This document shows, in pieces, positions 1-7,156 of a stretch of 31,884 nucleotides of DNA. The notes under the pieces are model-generated. The model was not told the DNA's origin. It ran no database searches and saw only the letters and a list, made by a program, of their open reading frames with translations. Both the position numbers and the translations under genes were made by a program. How positions within the stretch are numbered: position 1 is the first letter of the stretch; the number at the start of each line of letters is the position of its first letter. The stretch covers positions 24,096-55,979 of the forward strand of contig LCJJ01000002.1 in NCBI GenBank assembly GCA_000999175.1. The letters run 5' to 3'. The DNA is from Parcubacteria group bacterium GW2011_GWB1_44_7 (GTDB lineage Bacteria; Patescibacteria; Paceibacteria; UBA9973; DSPV01).

Positions 1-1
1 C

Positions 2-3000
2 GCTTTGACTAAAGCGGCCGTTATTAAATTCCAGAAGAAATACGGCATTACGCCGGCAGTCGGTTATGTTGGAGCTATCACTCGCGCCAAGCTCAATACA
101 ATGGGTGGCGTGGTGGTAACGCCTCCGGTAACGCCTCCTCCGGCTCCGGCTGGAACGGGTTTGACCGTGTCGGCCGCTCAACAACCGGCGGCGATGTTAT
201 TCCCGGTTAACGCGGCCCGCGTGCCTTTCACCAAAGTTAATTTTACCGCTGGCAGTGACGGCGATGTAAAAGTTAACAGTTTGGTGGTGGAACGCGGCGG
301 ACCTTCAATTGACGCCGATGTTGCCAGTATTGTTCTCTTGGATGAGAGCGGAACGCAAATTGGTTTGTCTAAAACCTTAAACTCGGCTCACCAAGTGACT
401 TTGTCTGAACCGTTTACGGTAAAAGCCGGCCAAACCAGAACAATGACTTTGGCCGCAAACCGAGGAGCTGATGGTGATTCCAGCGGCGCCGGCGCGGTGT
501 TCGTTCTTTCCTTAGTGGCGGTTAACACCTCGGCGACGGTTTCCGGTTCTCTGCCGATTATCGGCACCGCTCAAACCGGCAATAGCGGTTTGACCATCGG
601 TTCGGTTACCAATCAACGCGGCGCGCTTGACCCTAACGGCGCTGTCTCCAAAAATGTCGGCACGACCGGTTACATTTTCTCTTCCGTTAAAGTTACCGCC
701 GGTTCCACCGAAGATGTTTTGATTAAATCCATTCGTTGGAATCAGGCTTCTTCCGCCGCTTCTTCCGACTTGGCTAATTTAGTCACGGTGATTGACGGCG
801 TGTCTTACCCGGCCGTGGTTGATTCTACCGGCAAGTATTACACTTCCAATTTCGGCACCGGCATCAAGATTGAAAAGGGTTATTTCAAGGAAATCTCGGT
901 TAAAGGCGACATTGTGGGCGGTTCAGCTAGAACAGTGGCTTTCAACATTGAGAAAACTACCGACCTTCATATTGTCGGCTTGCTCTACAATTACGGCATT
1001 ACGCCTCCGACTTCCGGCACCGGTTTCACTTCCGGCACTATTTGGTATGCCGCTTCCACTATCACCATTAATTCCGGTTCGTTGACGGTCACCAGCGACC
1101 CAAGCGTGCCAGCGCAAAATATCGCTCTTAATTTGGCTAATCAGCCTTTGGGCGGTTTCTCGGTTGAAGTTAGAGGCGAATCGATCTCGGTGGCGAGAAT
1201 CGCTTTTGACCTTTCTACCACTTCCACCGCGGCGGGCCGAATCACCAACATTTCGTTGGTTGACGGCAACGGCGCGATTCTTGCCGGTCCGGTTGATAAC
1301 GTAGGCACCGACGGCGTGGAAGGCGTTTTGTTTACCGACACTGTTACTTTCCCGATAGGTGTCACTAAACTTAGATTACAAGGTAAAATTGGCACGGTTT
1401 TTGCCAACAATTCCACCTTGGCGCTTAATACTGCTCCCGGTTCCAATTGGACAAGCGCTACCGGCCAAGTTACCGGACAGACGATTACCCCGTCTCCTTC
1501 TTCTGATGTGACGGCCAGCACGATGACGATAAAGACCGCGGCTTTGACGGTTAGCGTTTCGCCCAACCCATCAGCTCAAACGGTGGTGGCGGGCGGCCAG
1601 GGCTTTACCTTCACCAATTACCAGCTTGACGCCGGCGCTTCCGGTGAAGACCTCAGAATTTCCCAATTGCTCTTGGATTACAGCAATAGCGGCACAGCAA
1701 CCAACTTGACCAATTGTCAGTTGTGGGATGGCGCTACCGCCTTAAATACTGGCAGCAACGCTGTCAATCCGAGCGCGGCGGCTTCTTCAACCAGCTTCAT
1801 TCTTGATTCCGCTCTTAATATTCCCAAGGGTACTTCTAAGGCTTTGGCTTTGAAGTGTAATATCGCTTCAGCCGCCACCGGTTCTATTTACTGGGGTATT
1901 TCCGCGACCCAAACGGTGACCGGTATTACTTCCGGCCAATCGGCGACGGTTACCCAAAACTCGGCGGCCGGTCAGAGAATGACTTTGGCCACGGGCGGTT
2001 CTCTCTCGGTTACGGACGCTTCCAGTCCGTCTTATAGAGTGGTGGCGGCGGGCACAACCGGCAATACGGTGGCGAGTCTTAACTTCCACGCTTCCAATGA
2101 AGCCTTGACTTTGCAAACCGTTCCGTTGGTAATGAAACCGGCGACCAGCACCAATGCCGATGTTACCTTAGTTACTTTGTGGGATGGCACGACGCAAGTC
2201 GGTTCGGCTTACTTTGACGGCACGAGAGATGCGTCTAATAATTTCATTGCCACTTCCACTTTGTCTACCGCGGTGACTATTCCTAAGGATGGCGACAAGA
2301 TTCTTACGGTTAAGATTGATTCGCCGAATCAGGGCGTTAATGAACCCGGTAATGCCGGCGCTTTCATCGCAATCAATTGGGACGGCGGTGTTACTACTAA
2401 CGCCACCAGCGGTACCAAAGCTGTCGGCCAATCCAGCGGTTCTGCTATTTATGCCAGTGGTTCCGACACGACGGTTGCCGGTATCAGAGTGTTCAAGTCC
2501 TTCCCGGTTATTACCTACAGCACTACTGGCGCGACGGCCAGCGCCGGTGTTAATGACTTGTTGTCTGTTGTGATAACGGCTGATGCCAAAGGTTCCGTTA
2601 AACTTCATCGGTTGTCATTCGTGATTGGCACGACGACCGCCACAGTTGATACTCTGACCTTCAGCGGTCCTAATGGTAATGTAGCCAGTTCTACCGGTTT
2701 GGTGTCATTGACGGCTGGCGCTACTACCACCGCTATCTACTTTGACAGCACTTCTAATACCAATGACGCGATTGTTGCGGCTGGTAATTCCAAGACCTAT
2801 ACCTTGCGCGGCAATGTTGCCTTGCTTGGCAATAGCAATTCTACCGGTTCGGTCAGCGCTGCTTTAATGGCTGATACGGCCTATCCGAAATTGCCGACTA
2901 TTGGCACTGCGACCACGACCTTCAATATGGCGATGTCTTCAACGACTGGCGCTATCATTGGTATCACCAATGGCAATGGAGTGGGTGGCGCGCTAAACAA

Positions 3001-3151
3001 TTCCGCTATTATCTGGTCGCCGGTATCTACGACAACGACAAGTTCGTTGACGACTGGTTACGACGATTGGACTAACGGTTATGGTTTGGGCGGCTGCTTC
3101 GCTACCAGCGGTTTGGGTCAGAATTGTACGGCTCGGGTTATTTCGAAATAA
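2..3151 (+). CDS. Secreted PG-binding / beta-repeat surface protein (5' truncated)
   Basis: The reading frame is open at the window's left edge. The first TTG at position 5 is not a real start, because the visible N-terminus falls in the middle of a peptidoglycan-binding (PG_binding_1) domain: the TKAAVIKFQ, KKYGI and TRAKL pieces match the same domain in the protein at 5755-6711. After a Pro-rich linker (about residues 38-50) come roughly six divergent 85-100-residue beta-rich repeats, near residues 72-155, 222-310, 375-460, 525-620, 680-780 and 850-945. They share an LWDG/LLDESG-like turn and an 'IPKG..K.L.L' strand. The protein has almost no charged clusters and is rich in Thr, Ser, Ala and Gly, as expected of an exported cell-wall or S-layer-like protein. 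No sorting motif is visible at the C-terminus. A terminator follows at once. The function is inferred as surface structure or adhesion; the exact family is unknown. Confidence 0.85.
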   Translation, partial: ALTKAAVIKFQKKYGITPAVGYVGAITRAKLNTMGGVVVTPPVTPPPAPAGTGLTVSAAQQPAAMLFPVNAARVPFTKVNFTAGSDGDVKVNSLVVERGGPSIDADVASIVLLDESGTQIGLSKTLNSAHQVTLSEPFTVKAGQTRTMTLAANRGADGDSSGAGAVFVLSLVAVNTSATVSGSLPIIGTAQTGNSGLTIGSVTNQRGALDPNGAVSKNVGTTGYIFSSVKVTAGSTEDVLIKSIRWNQASSAASSDLANLVTVIDGVSYPAVVDSTGKYYTSNFGTGIKIEKGYFKEISVKGDIVGGSARTVAFNIEKTTDLHIVGLLYNYGITPPTSGTGFTSGTIWYAASTITINSGSLTVTSDPSVPAQNIALNLANQPLGGFSVEVRGESISVARIAFDLSTTSTAAGRITNISLVDGNGAILAGPVDNVGTDGVEGVLFTDTVTFPIGVTKLRLQGKIGTVFANNSTLALNTAPGSNWTSATGQVTGQTITPSPSSDVTASTMTIKTAALTVSVSPNPSAQTVVAGGQGFTFTNYQLDAGASGEDLRISQLLLDYSNSGTATNLTNCQLWDGATALNTGSNAVNPSAAASSTSFILDSALNIPKGTSKALALKCNIASAATGSIYWGISATQTVTGITSGQSATVTQNSAAGQRMTLATGGSLSVTDASSPSYRVVAAGTTGNTVASLNFHASNEALTLQTVPLVMKPATSTNADVTLVTLWDGTTQVGSAYFDGTRDASNNFIATSTLSTAVTIPKDGDKILTVKIDSPNQGVNEPGNAGAFIAINWDGGVTTNATSGTKAVGQSSGSAIYASGSDTTVAGIRVFKSFPVITYSTTGATASAGVNDLLSVVITADAKGSVKLHRLSFVIGTTTATVDTLTFSGPNGNVASSTGLVSLTAGATTTAIYFDSTSNTNDAIVAAGNSKTYTLRGNVALLGNSNSTGSVSAALMADTAYPKLPTIGTATTTFNMAMSSTTGAIIGITNGNGVGGALNNSAIIWSPVSTTTTSSLTTGYDDWTNGYGLGGCFATSGLGQNCTARVISK

Positions 3152-3163
3152 GAGCTACTTGTG

Positions 3164-3181
3164 TCCCGATGTGCATCGGGA
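3164..3181. repeat. Short palindrome (cccgat/atcggg type)
   Basis: Perfect 7-bp inverted repeat (tcccgat, loop gtgc, atcggga) just after the stop of the surface protein and before the true terminator. A near-identical core (cccgatg/catcggg) recurs at 11861-11880, so this is probably one copy of a dispersed intergenic palindrome rather than a terminator. Confidence 0.6.
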
Positions 3182-3189
3182 AGCTCGGG

Positions 3190-3220
3190 AAAACCCGCCT
3201 CATAGGCGGGTTTTCTTTTT
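3190..3220 (+). terminator. Intrinsic terminator after surface protein gene
   Basis: A 10-bp perfect stem (aaaacccgcc / ggcgggtttt) with a 5-nt loop, followed by cttttt. Classic rho-independent form; it ends the transcript of the surface protein. Confidence 0.9.
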
Positions 3221-3233
3221 CTTTAATTTGCGA

Positions 3234-3239
3234 TAAGAT
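3234..3239 (+). promoter_or_regulatory. -10 box for leaderless TPR gene
   Basis: TAAGAT lies 6 nt before the ATG at 3246, so the predicted first transcribed base is at or next to the start codon. The same -10 hexamer is used at the rpoB promoter. The -35 region overlaps the T-run of the preceding terminator and is weak. Confidence 0.5.
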
Positions 3240-3245
3240 ATCTGA

Positions 3246-3947
3246 ATGTTTCCAAACAAAAACAAAATTATAATTATTAGCGCCGCGCTCGTTTTGTCGG
3301 CCATTGGTTATTATGGTTATAAAGAATTTTTTGCCGATAAAACCAAAACCGAGGTTGGCGCTAATGGTAATGAAAAAACAAGCGCCATTGAGATTGCGCC
3401 CAATGTTACGGCAGAGGTAGAAGAAGTCGCCATTGATTCTAATAGCCCGCTTTATTTGAATCCAGATTTGAAAAAACCAAGTTTGAATCGAACAATCGTT
3501 ATCCCCGATTCTTATTCCGTCCGGGCGACGAAGATTATGAATGAAAAAATTTCCGGTTTGCTCACTGATTTGAAAAAAGACCCTTCCTCGTATGTTAATT
3601 GGAGCGATTTGGCGATGCGTTTCAAAATGCTTGAAGATTATAAAACCGCCGAAGAAATCTGGCTCTATCTTTCCCAAGCGGCGCCGAGAGTTTCCGACGC
3701 CTTCATCAATCTGGGCGATTTGTATATGTATTATTTCCATGACAATGCCAAAGCCGAACCGATGTTTTTGAAAGCCGTGGCGAGCGCGCCTCGTTCGCTG
3801 GAAAATTATAGTCGGATTGTTGATTTTTATGTTACGGCCATCAATGATAAAGCGGCGGCAAGAAAATTTCTTAAAGATAGCATTGCCAAATATCCGGATA
3901 TGGAATTGACATTGACTTCTTTGCTTGAGCAAGTTTCGCCACAATGA
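3246..3947 (+). CDS. Membrane-anchored TPR protein
   Basis: 233 aa. Residues about 6-23 form one hydrophobic N-terminal helix (IIIISAALVLSAIGYYGY) after a short Lys/Asn-rich start, so the protein is probably anchored with its bulk outside the membrane. Residues 35-95 are a low-complexity linker. From about residue 100 there are helix-turn-helix pairs typical of tetratricopeptide repeats (for example YKTAEEIWLYLSQAAP, then DAFINLGDLYMYYF and AKAEPMFLKAVASAP). TPRs act as protein-protein scaffolds; no catalytic motif is seen. The stop codon overlaps the start of the next gene (ATGA), which indicates translational coupling with the methyltransferase. There is no Shine-Dalgarno sequence, and the start is 6 nt downstream of a -10 box. 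The partner protein is unknown. Confidence 0.85.
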   Translation: MFPNKNKIIIISAALVLSAIGYYGYKEFFADKTKTEVGANGNEKTSAIEIAPNVTAEVEEVAIDSNSPLYLNPDLKKPSLNRTIVIPDSYSVRATKIMNEKISGLLTDLKKDPSSYVNWSDLAMRFKMLEDYKTAEEIWLYLSQAAPRVSDAFINLGDLYMYYFHDNAKAEPMFLKAVASAPRSLENYSRIVDFYVTAINDKAAARKFLKDSIAKYPDMELTLTSLLEQVSPQ

Positions 3948-4654
3948 AATACATTCCGTCCGATAAAGTAAAAACGGAAAAGTTGGATTATCGCGGCATT
4001 AAAGTTATGGCGCCCTGGGTTTTGCTGGACGGAACATTGGCTAAATGTTTGGAGAAATATTTTAGCGGTAAAAAATCCGAAGCAGCGCTGGATATCGGTT
4101 GCGGCGGCGGCGCGGCCTTTCAAGCTTTTGCTCCTTATTTCAATCGTTTTTACGGCATTGATTTAGTCAACTATCTCAATAAAGAATTCATTGCTCAAGT
4201 TTCGTTTTCTTCGGTGGATTTGAATTTTGAGCGCCTGCCTTATGCCGATGGTTCACTGGATTTAGTTACCGCTTTTCAAGTGCTGGAACATTTGGAAAAT
4301 CCTTTTTTTGTAATGCGCGAAGTTTGGCGGGCGTTAAAACCGGGCGGTATTTTTATGTTTTCGGTCCCAAATCCTTTTCAATTGACTTTTAGGTTAAAGT
4401 TTCTTTTAACCGGCAATATGCCGCCTTGGACTGAAGCCAATGACCATTTGCTGTTTCTTACCAGGGCGGTTTTCAAAAAAACCTATTTGGCCAATTTTTA
4501 TTTATTAGAAACAATTTATCAGCGCGGCGATGTGCCGTTTTTCGGCCGATTGCGGGCGATTTTCGGCAAACGGCTTATCCCGGCTCATTTGATGATTTTG
4601 CCCAGAAGTGAATTTTTTGGCCGCCGAGTTTGTTTTGTTTTAAGAAAACGATAG
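3944..4654 (+). CDS. Class I SAM-dependent methyltransferase
   Basis: 236 aa, Methyltransf_11-like. The SAM-binding motif I is LDIGCGGG (D50 to G56), followed by the motif II acidic residue D73 in 'GIDL'. Motif IV lies in 'LDLVTAFQVLEHL', where the LEHL signature is typical of ubiE/COQ5-type methyltransferases, and 'ALKPGG' is the usual post-motif turn. The C-terminus (PFFGRLRAIFGKRLIP...) is basic and hydrophobic. The start overlaps the TPR gene by 4 bp, so the two are co-translated. The substrate cannot be told from sequence; such genes in surface-polymer loci often modify glycans or lipids, but that is inference only. No Shine-Dalgarno sequence. Confidence 0.9.
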   Translation: MKYIPSDKVKTEKLDYRGIKVMAPWVLLDGTLAKCLEKYFSGKKSEAALDIGCGGGAAFQAFAPYFNRFYGIDLVNYLNKEFIAQVSFSSVDLNFERLPYADGSLDLVTAFQVLEHLENPFFVMREVWRALKPGGIFMFSVPNPFQLTFRLKFLLTGNMPPWTEANDHLLFLTRAVFKKTYLANFYLLETIYQRGDVPFFGRLRAIFGKRLIPAHLMILPRSEFFGRRVCFVLRKR

Positions 4655-4661
4655 ATAAAGC

Positions 4662-4708
4662 CCCGTGATCCGCCAAGTCGGATTTTACGGGTTATCCACA
4701 GATTTTTT
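4662..4708 (+). terminator. Possible terminator after methyltransferase
   Basis: A two-part stem (cccgt/acggg and atccg/cggat, 6-nt loop, small asymmetric internal bulge) spans 4662-4691. The T-run (tttttt, 4703-4708) lies about 11 nt further on, which is too far for an ideal terminator, and the interval holds a DnaA-box sequence. Confidence 0.4.
4692..4700 (+). promoter_or_regulatory. DnaA-box sequence (TTATCCACA)
   Basis: Exact match to the consensus DnaA box, 7 nt upstream of the -35 of the promoter at 4707-4735. The 14-mer gttatccacagatt around it recurs exactly at 21026-21039, upstream of the LexA-methyltransferase promoter. Occupancy by DnaA is unproven. Confidence 0.4.
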
Positions 4709-4735
4709 GTCGTTTCATTTTGATAAGAGTATAAT
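4707..4735 (+). promoter_or_regulatory. Promoter of the 4820 repeat-protein gene
   Basis: TTGTCG, 17 bp, TATAAT (perfect -10). The predicted start of transcription is near 4742, giving an approximately 78-nt leader. Within that leader a 7-bp hairpin (ccgcttt / aaggcgg, 4758-4775) is followed by a T-rich stretch, which could be a weak attenuator. Confidence 0.7.
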
Positions 4736-4819
4736 AATAACGGCGAAAAAAATTGAACCGCTTTGTCGAAGGCGGCGTTTCGCTTTTTCTTTTAATATTT
4801 GTTTAAAATTAAATTTGTT

Positions 4820-5734
4820 ATGAAATTTTTTAAGAGCAAAGATTTTTATTCGGTAACTTTAGCGGTGATGCTTTCAATGGCGGTAGTGGCGGTTAGTGTT
4901 TCGGCGACGACAACTATTAGCACAAACATTTCCACTCAAGGAACCTTGAGTGTAACTGATTTGAGCACTTTGACCGGCGGTTTCGTGTCGCAAGCGTCTT
5001 CAACCGTCTCGGGCGCATTGACTGCCGCCGGTTATCTCGGAGCATCGTCAACCGCGGGCTTCACTAATCTTGCCACTTTTTACAGCGGTTTCGTTTCCCA
5101 AGCCTCATCTACCATGGTTTCAACCTTACAGGTTGGTGGTGTGTTCCAGGCCTCCAGCACGGCGCTCGTCGGTGGTGCATTAAATGTAACTGGCTTGAGC
5201 ACTTTGACCGGTGGTTTTATATCCCAAGCGTCTTCAACTGTTTCGGGAACGTTAACTGCCGCTAGTTATCTTGCCGCTTCCTCAACTTCTGGTTTTACCT
5301 CACTTTCTTCATTCTATGGTGGTTTCGTGTCATCGGCTTCTTCTACGGTTTCGGCCACCTTGAAAGCGGACGCGCTAGGTGTTGCCTCTTCGTCGCCTTA
5401 TGTGGCTTTGGGTGTTACCGGCACAACCACTTCCAGCGCCGGTGTGGTGGTGGGCGCGGGCGGTTCGGCCATTACCCAAGTTTTGTTCGGTACTTGTTCG
5501 GTCGGTCCTGGTGTTTCTGTAACCGCTAGCACTACTTATGTTACCACTTGCGTGGCGACCGGTGTTTCCGTTAATGATAAAGTGTTTCTAACGCCGGCTG
5601 ATTTGGCCAATCAAATAATTTTTTCCGGCGCTTCTTCCACGGCGGCCAATACGATTCAGGTCGGCATATACAATGGCACTGGCGCGGCGGCTTCGCCGGC
5701 CACAACTACTTGGGCATGGACGGCAATTAAGTAG
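4820..5734 (+). CDS. Secreted Ala/Ser/Thr repeat protein
   Basis: 304 aa from the ATG at 4820. The frame also has an upstream TTG at 4799, but the ATG gives a standard basic N-terminus followed by a hydrophobic segment (SVTLAVMLSMAVVAVSVSA, about residues 10-28). This is a signal peptide or anchor ending in a plausible Ala-X cleavage zone. Residues 48-201 hold two copies of a 78-residue unit built from shorter 'GGF(V/I)SQASSTVSG.L' and 'YL.ASSTSGF' turns, as seen in beta-helix or trimeric-adhesin-like surface proteins. The C-terminus (about residues 215-304) is a separate domain with two Cys (FGTCSV and VTTCVA) that could form a disulfide. It is probably exposed at the cell surface; the function is unknown. 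Confidence 0.8.
   Translation: MKFFKSKDFYSVTLAVMLSMAVVAVSVSATTTISTNISTQGTLSVTDLSTLTGGFVSQASSTVSGALTAAGYLGASSTAGFTNLATFYSGFVSQASSTMVSTLQVGGVFQASSTALVGGALNVTGLSTLTGGFISQASSTVSGTLTAASYLAASSTSGFTSLSSFYGGFVSSASSTVSATLKADALGVASSSPYVALGVTGTTTSSAGVVVGAGGSAITQVLFGTCSVGPGVSVTASTTYVTTCVATGVSVNDKVFLTPADLANQIIFSGASSTAANTIQVGIYNGTGAAASPATTTWAWTAIK
4961..5422 (+). repeat. Two-copy 234-nt coding repeat
   Basis: The 17-mer ttgagcactttgaccgg occurs at 4961 and again at 5195, exactly 234 nt (78 codons) apart and in frame. The surrounding sequence remains alignable, with mostly synonymous differences, to about 5422. This is a tandem duplication inside the surface-protein gene. Confidence 0.8.
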
Positions 5735-5754
5735 CGCGATTAAAGTTAACCAAC

Positions 5755-6711
5755 ATGAATAAAACTCTAATTTTGGTCGCGGTTGGGGCGCTAGTTTTGC
5801 CAGCGGCGGTTTTCGCCACTTACAATGATGTTTCGTTGACCACCGGCTCGGCCATTTCGGTTTCCGGCGGCACTTTGACGGGTGACGGCGGCGCCACTTT
5901 GGAATCATTGACGGTTGGTTCCGGTAGTTTTACGGTTGTGATGCCGGCTAATTCCAGTTTCAACTTTGCTTCAGGAGACAAGAAAACAATTACGGTTACC
6001 GGCGATTTAGGTTCGGTGACGGCCACTTCCAATTGCGGTAGTTCATCAGCTACTTATAGTTTCTCCAATCCTTCTGGTGGCTCGCAATTGAATCTGACAA
6101 TTGAAGTCGGTTCGGCTACTTGCGGCGGGGGTTTGAGCACAAGAAACAGCAGTAATAGCGTTACCTTCGGTGTTGGCGGCGGTGGAGGAGGCGGGGGTGG
6201 CGGTGGTGGTGGAGGGGGAGGGGGAGGAGGGGGCGGCACCGTCATAGCGCAAACCACAGTGCCAACTACTCCAATTTATGCCAGCGGTTTGAGTTCCACG
6301 CAAGTTAACGCTATTATCGCTTTGCTCCAATCATTCAACGCTGACCAGAGTGTCATTGATAAAGTAAAACTGTCTTTGTCTGGCGTTGCTAAAACCACTA
6401 GTAGCCCGGTTTCTGGAAAAATAATGGGTATCGGTGCTGCCCAAGGTTATGTTTTTGCCAAATCGCTTAAAACCGGCAGCACTAATGCCGATGTCAAAAT
6501 GCTTCAGCTCATTCTAAATTCTTCTTCTGATACGCAAATCGCTTCTTCTGGCGCCGGTTCGCCGGGCAATGAGACGAATTATTACGGTTCGCTGACTCGC
6601 AAAGCGGTGGAGAAATTCCAGGTGAAATACGGCATTGCTAAATCGGGCGACCAAGGTTATGGCACGGTTGGACCGATGACGAGAGCAAAATTGAACGAAT
6701 TGTCTAAGTAG
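5755..6711 (+). CDS. Secreted protein with poly-Gly linker and C-terminal PG-binding domain
   Basis: 318 aa. It has a clear signal peptide (MNKTLILVAVGALVLPAAVFA, probable cleavage after A-X-A near residue 21). Residues 22-140 are a beta-rich domain with two Cys (SNCGS, ATCGG). A run of 21 consecutive glycines (residues 141-161) follows. The C-terminal half (about 220-318) is a PG_binding_1-type domain with the pattern 'ADVKMLQLIL', 'YYGSLTRKAVEKFQ' and 'MTRAKLNEL', expected to bind the cell wall. The arrangement is an exposed beta domain, a flexible glycine tether and a wall anchor. It lies 20 nt after the 4820 gene with no terminator between them and is probably co-transcribed. A hairpin terminates the region at 6743. 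The role is inferred; the exposed domain is not recognised. Confidence 0.85.
   Translation: MNKTLILVAVGALVLPAAVFATYNDVSLTTGSAISVSGGTLTGDGGATLESLTVGSGSFTVVMPANSSFNFASGDKKTITVTGDLGSVTATSNCGSSSATYSFSNPSGGSQLNLTIEVGSATCGGGLSTRNSSNSVTFGVGGGGGGGGGGGGGGGGGGGGGTVIAQTTVPTTPIYASGLSSTQVNAIIALLQSFNADQSVIDKVKLSLSGVAKTTSSPVSGKIMGIGAAQGYVFAKSLKTGSTNADVKMLQLILNSSSDTQIASSGAGSPGNETNYYGSLTRKAVEKFQVKYGIAKSGDQGYGTVGPMTRAKLNELSK
6175..6237 (+). repeat. Glycine-codon tract / G-rich DNA
   Basis: Twenty-one consecutive GGN codons. The coding strand has four G5 runs (6193-6197, 6214-6218, 6220-6224, 6229-6233), so it could form a G-quadruplex in the DNA or mRNA. The codons are mixed (GGT, GGA, GGC, GGG), so it is not a simple homopolymer. 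Confidence 0.8.
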
Positions 6712-6742
6712 TTTTCAAATATCCATCGGATTTTAGGATTTA

Positions 6743-6773
6743 GAGGCAAAGCCTCCTTTGGAGGCTTTGCCTC
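6743..6773. terminator. Strong 13-bp hairpin after PG-binding gene
   Basis: Perfect 13-bp stem (gaggcaaagcctc / gaggctttgcctc) with a 5-nt loop. Each arm is itself a small palindrome (gaggc-aaa-gcctc), so alternative pairings exist. There is no T-run on either side, so it may be a repeat-type hairpin that stabilises or stops transcripts rather than a textbook terminator. Confidence 0.6.
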
Positions 6774-6780
6774 GTTGCGA

Positions 6781-6786
6781 TATAAT
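6781..6786 (+). promoter_or_regulatory. -10 box for the 34-aa peptide gene
   Basis: Perfect TATAAT, 10 nt before the ATG at 6797, so the predicted 5' leader is only about 4 nt. The -35 would fall inside the hairpin at 6743-6773 and is poor. Confidence 0.5.
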
Positions 6787-6796
6787 CAAAGAAAAT

Positions 6797-6901
6797 ATGA
6801 AATACCTGGACAAAACTTTTTTCAAATTCCTAGGTGGTTTTCTGGTGATTTTAATCGTCAGCTTTTTGTTGTTGTTTCTTATTCAATTTTTTTCTGAGTA
6901 A
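6797..6901 (+). CDS. 34-aa single-pass membrane peptide
   Basis: Short reading frame of 34 codons plus TAA. The peptide starts MKYLDKTFFKFL and continues with a strongly hydrophobic stretch (GGFLVILIVSFLLLFLIQFF, residues 13-32) before ending SE. This charge pattern (basic N-terminus, one membrane helix, acidic C-terminus) is typical of small membrane proteins. A perfect -10 box sits just upstream. No homologue is recognised, and because the frame is short it could be spurious. The promoter and the membrane-helix composition are the support. Confidence 0.5.
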   Translation: MKYLDKTFFKFLGGFLVILIVSFLLLFLIQFFSE

Positions 6902-6942
6902 ACCAAATTATTATTAAGTATTAAGTCGTTTTATGTTGTAAT

Positions 6943-6976
6943 TGCACCTAATTTCGCGATAGCAAATTTAGGTGCA
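6943..6976 (+). other. Hairpin of unknown role between small peptide and L10 leader
   Basis: 9-bp perfect inverted repeat (tgcacctaa / ttaggtgca) with a 16-nt loop. A T-rich stretch follows about 16 nt later, so it may terminate the small-peptide transcript before the rplJ promoter. Confidence 0.4.
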
Positions 6977-7006
6977 GTAATGAAAATTCCAAATTTATTT
7001 TTCTTC

Positions 7007-7035
7007 TTGCGTATTTTTTCACCCCATGCTAATTT
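7007..7035 (+). promoter_or_regulatory. rplJL promoter (extended -10)
   Basis: TTGCGT, 17 bp, TAATTT, with a TGC just before the -10 (extended -10). The predicted transcription start is about 7042, three bases before the first paired base of the L10 leader. That coincidence supports both calls. Confidence 0.6.
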
Positions 7036-7044
7036 AGTGACATT

Positions 7045-7115
7045 AGGCCAAAGACAATAGGCAATATAAGTCCTATCGAGGTCAAAAATCTCTTCGGAGT
7101 TTTTGTCTAAGGCCT
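7045..7115 (+). ncRNA. Ribosomal protein L10 leader (autoregulatory RNA)
   Basis: Three-way-junction fold directly upstream of rplJ. The closing helix pairs aggcc (7045-7049) with ggcct (7111-7115) and agac (7052-7055) with gtct (7105-7108). Arm 1 pairs atagg (7057-7061) with cctat (7072-7076). The conserved single-stranded cgaggt follows (7077-7082). Arm 2 is a stem (aaaaa, ctc / gag, ttttt; 7084-7104) capped by a C(UUCG)G tetraloop. The agacaatagg ... cctatcgaggt signature closely resembles the L10 leader known from Firmicutes and other bacteria, where the L10-(L12)4 complex binds and represses its own operon. Binding here is inferred from that family. Confidence 0.8.
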
Positions 7116-7156
7116 TGAAAGAAGGTCGTGGTTAAGTTTAAAACTAAAAACAAAAC

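Noticed and set aside
3138..3944. 268-codon open frame on the minus strand
   Set aside because: It is the exact antisense of the TPR gene and crosses the terminator at 3190-3220; its composition (Phe/Ile/Arg/Asn-rich) is typical of a shadow frame.
4692..4700. Origin of replication suggested by DnaA boxes
   Set aside because: The two exact boxes are 16 kb apart with no cluster, no AT-rich unwinding region and no dnaA or dnaN nearby.
4961..5422. Regular repeats suggesting a CRISPR array
   Set aside because: The period is 234 nt, in frame, and encodes protein repeats; no short repeat-spacer pattern and no cas genes.
6054..6257. Minus-strand frame with a poly-proline run
   Set aside because: Simply the reverse complement of the poly-Gly tract; no promoter or start signal.
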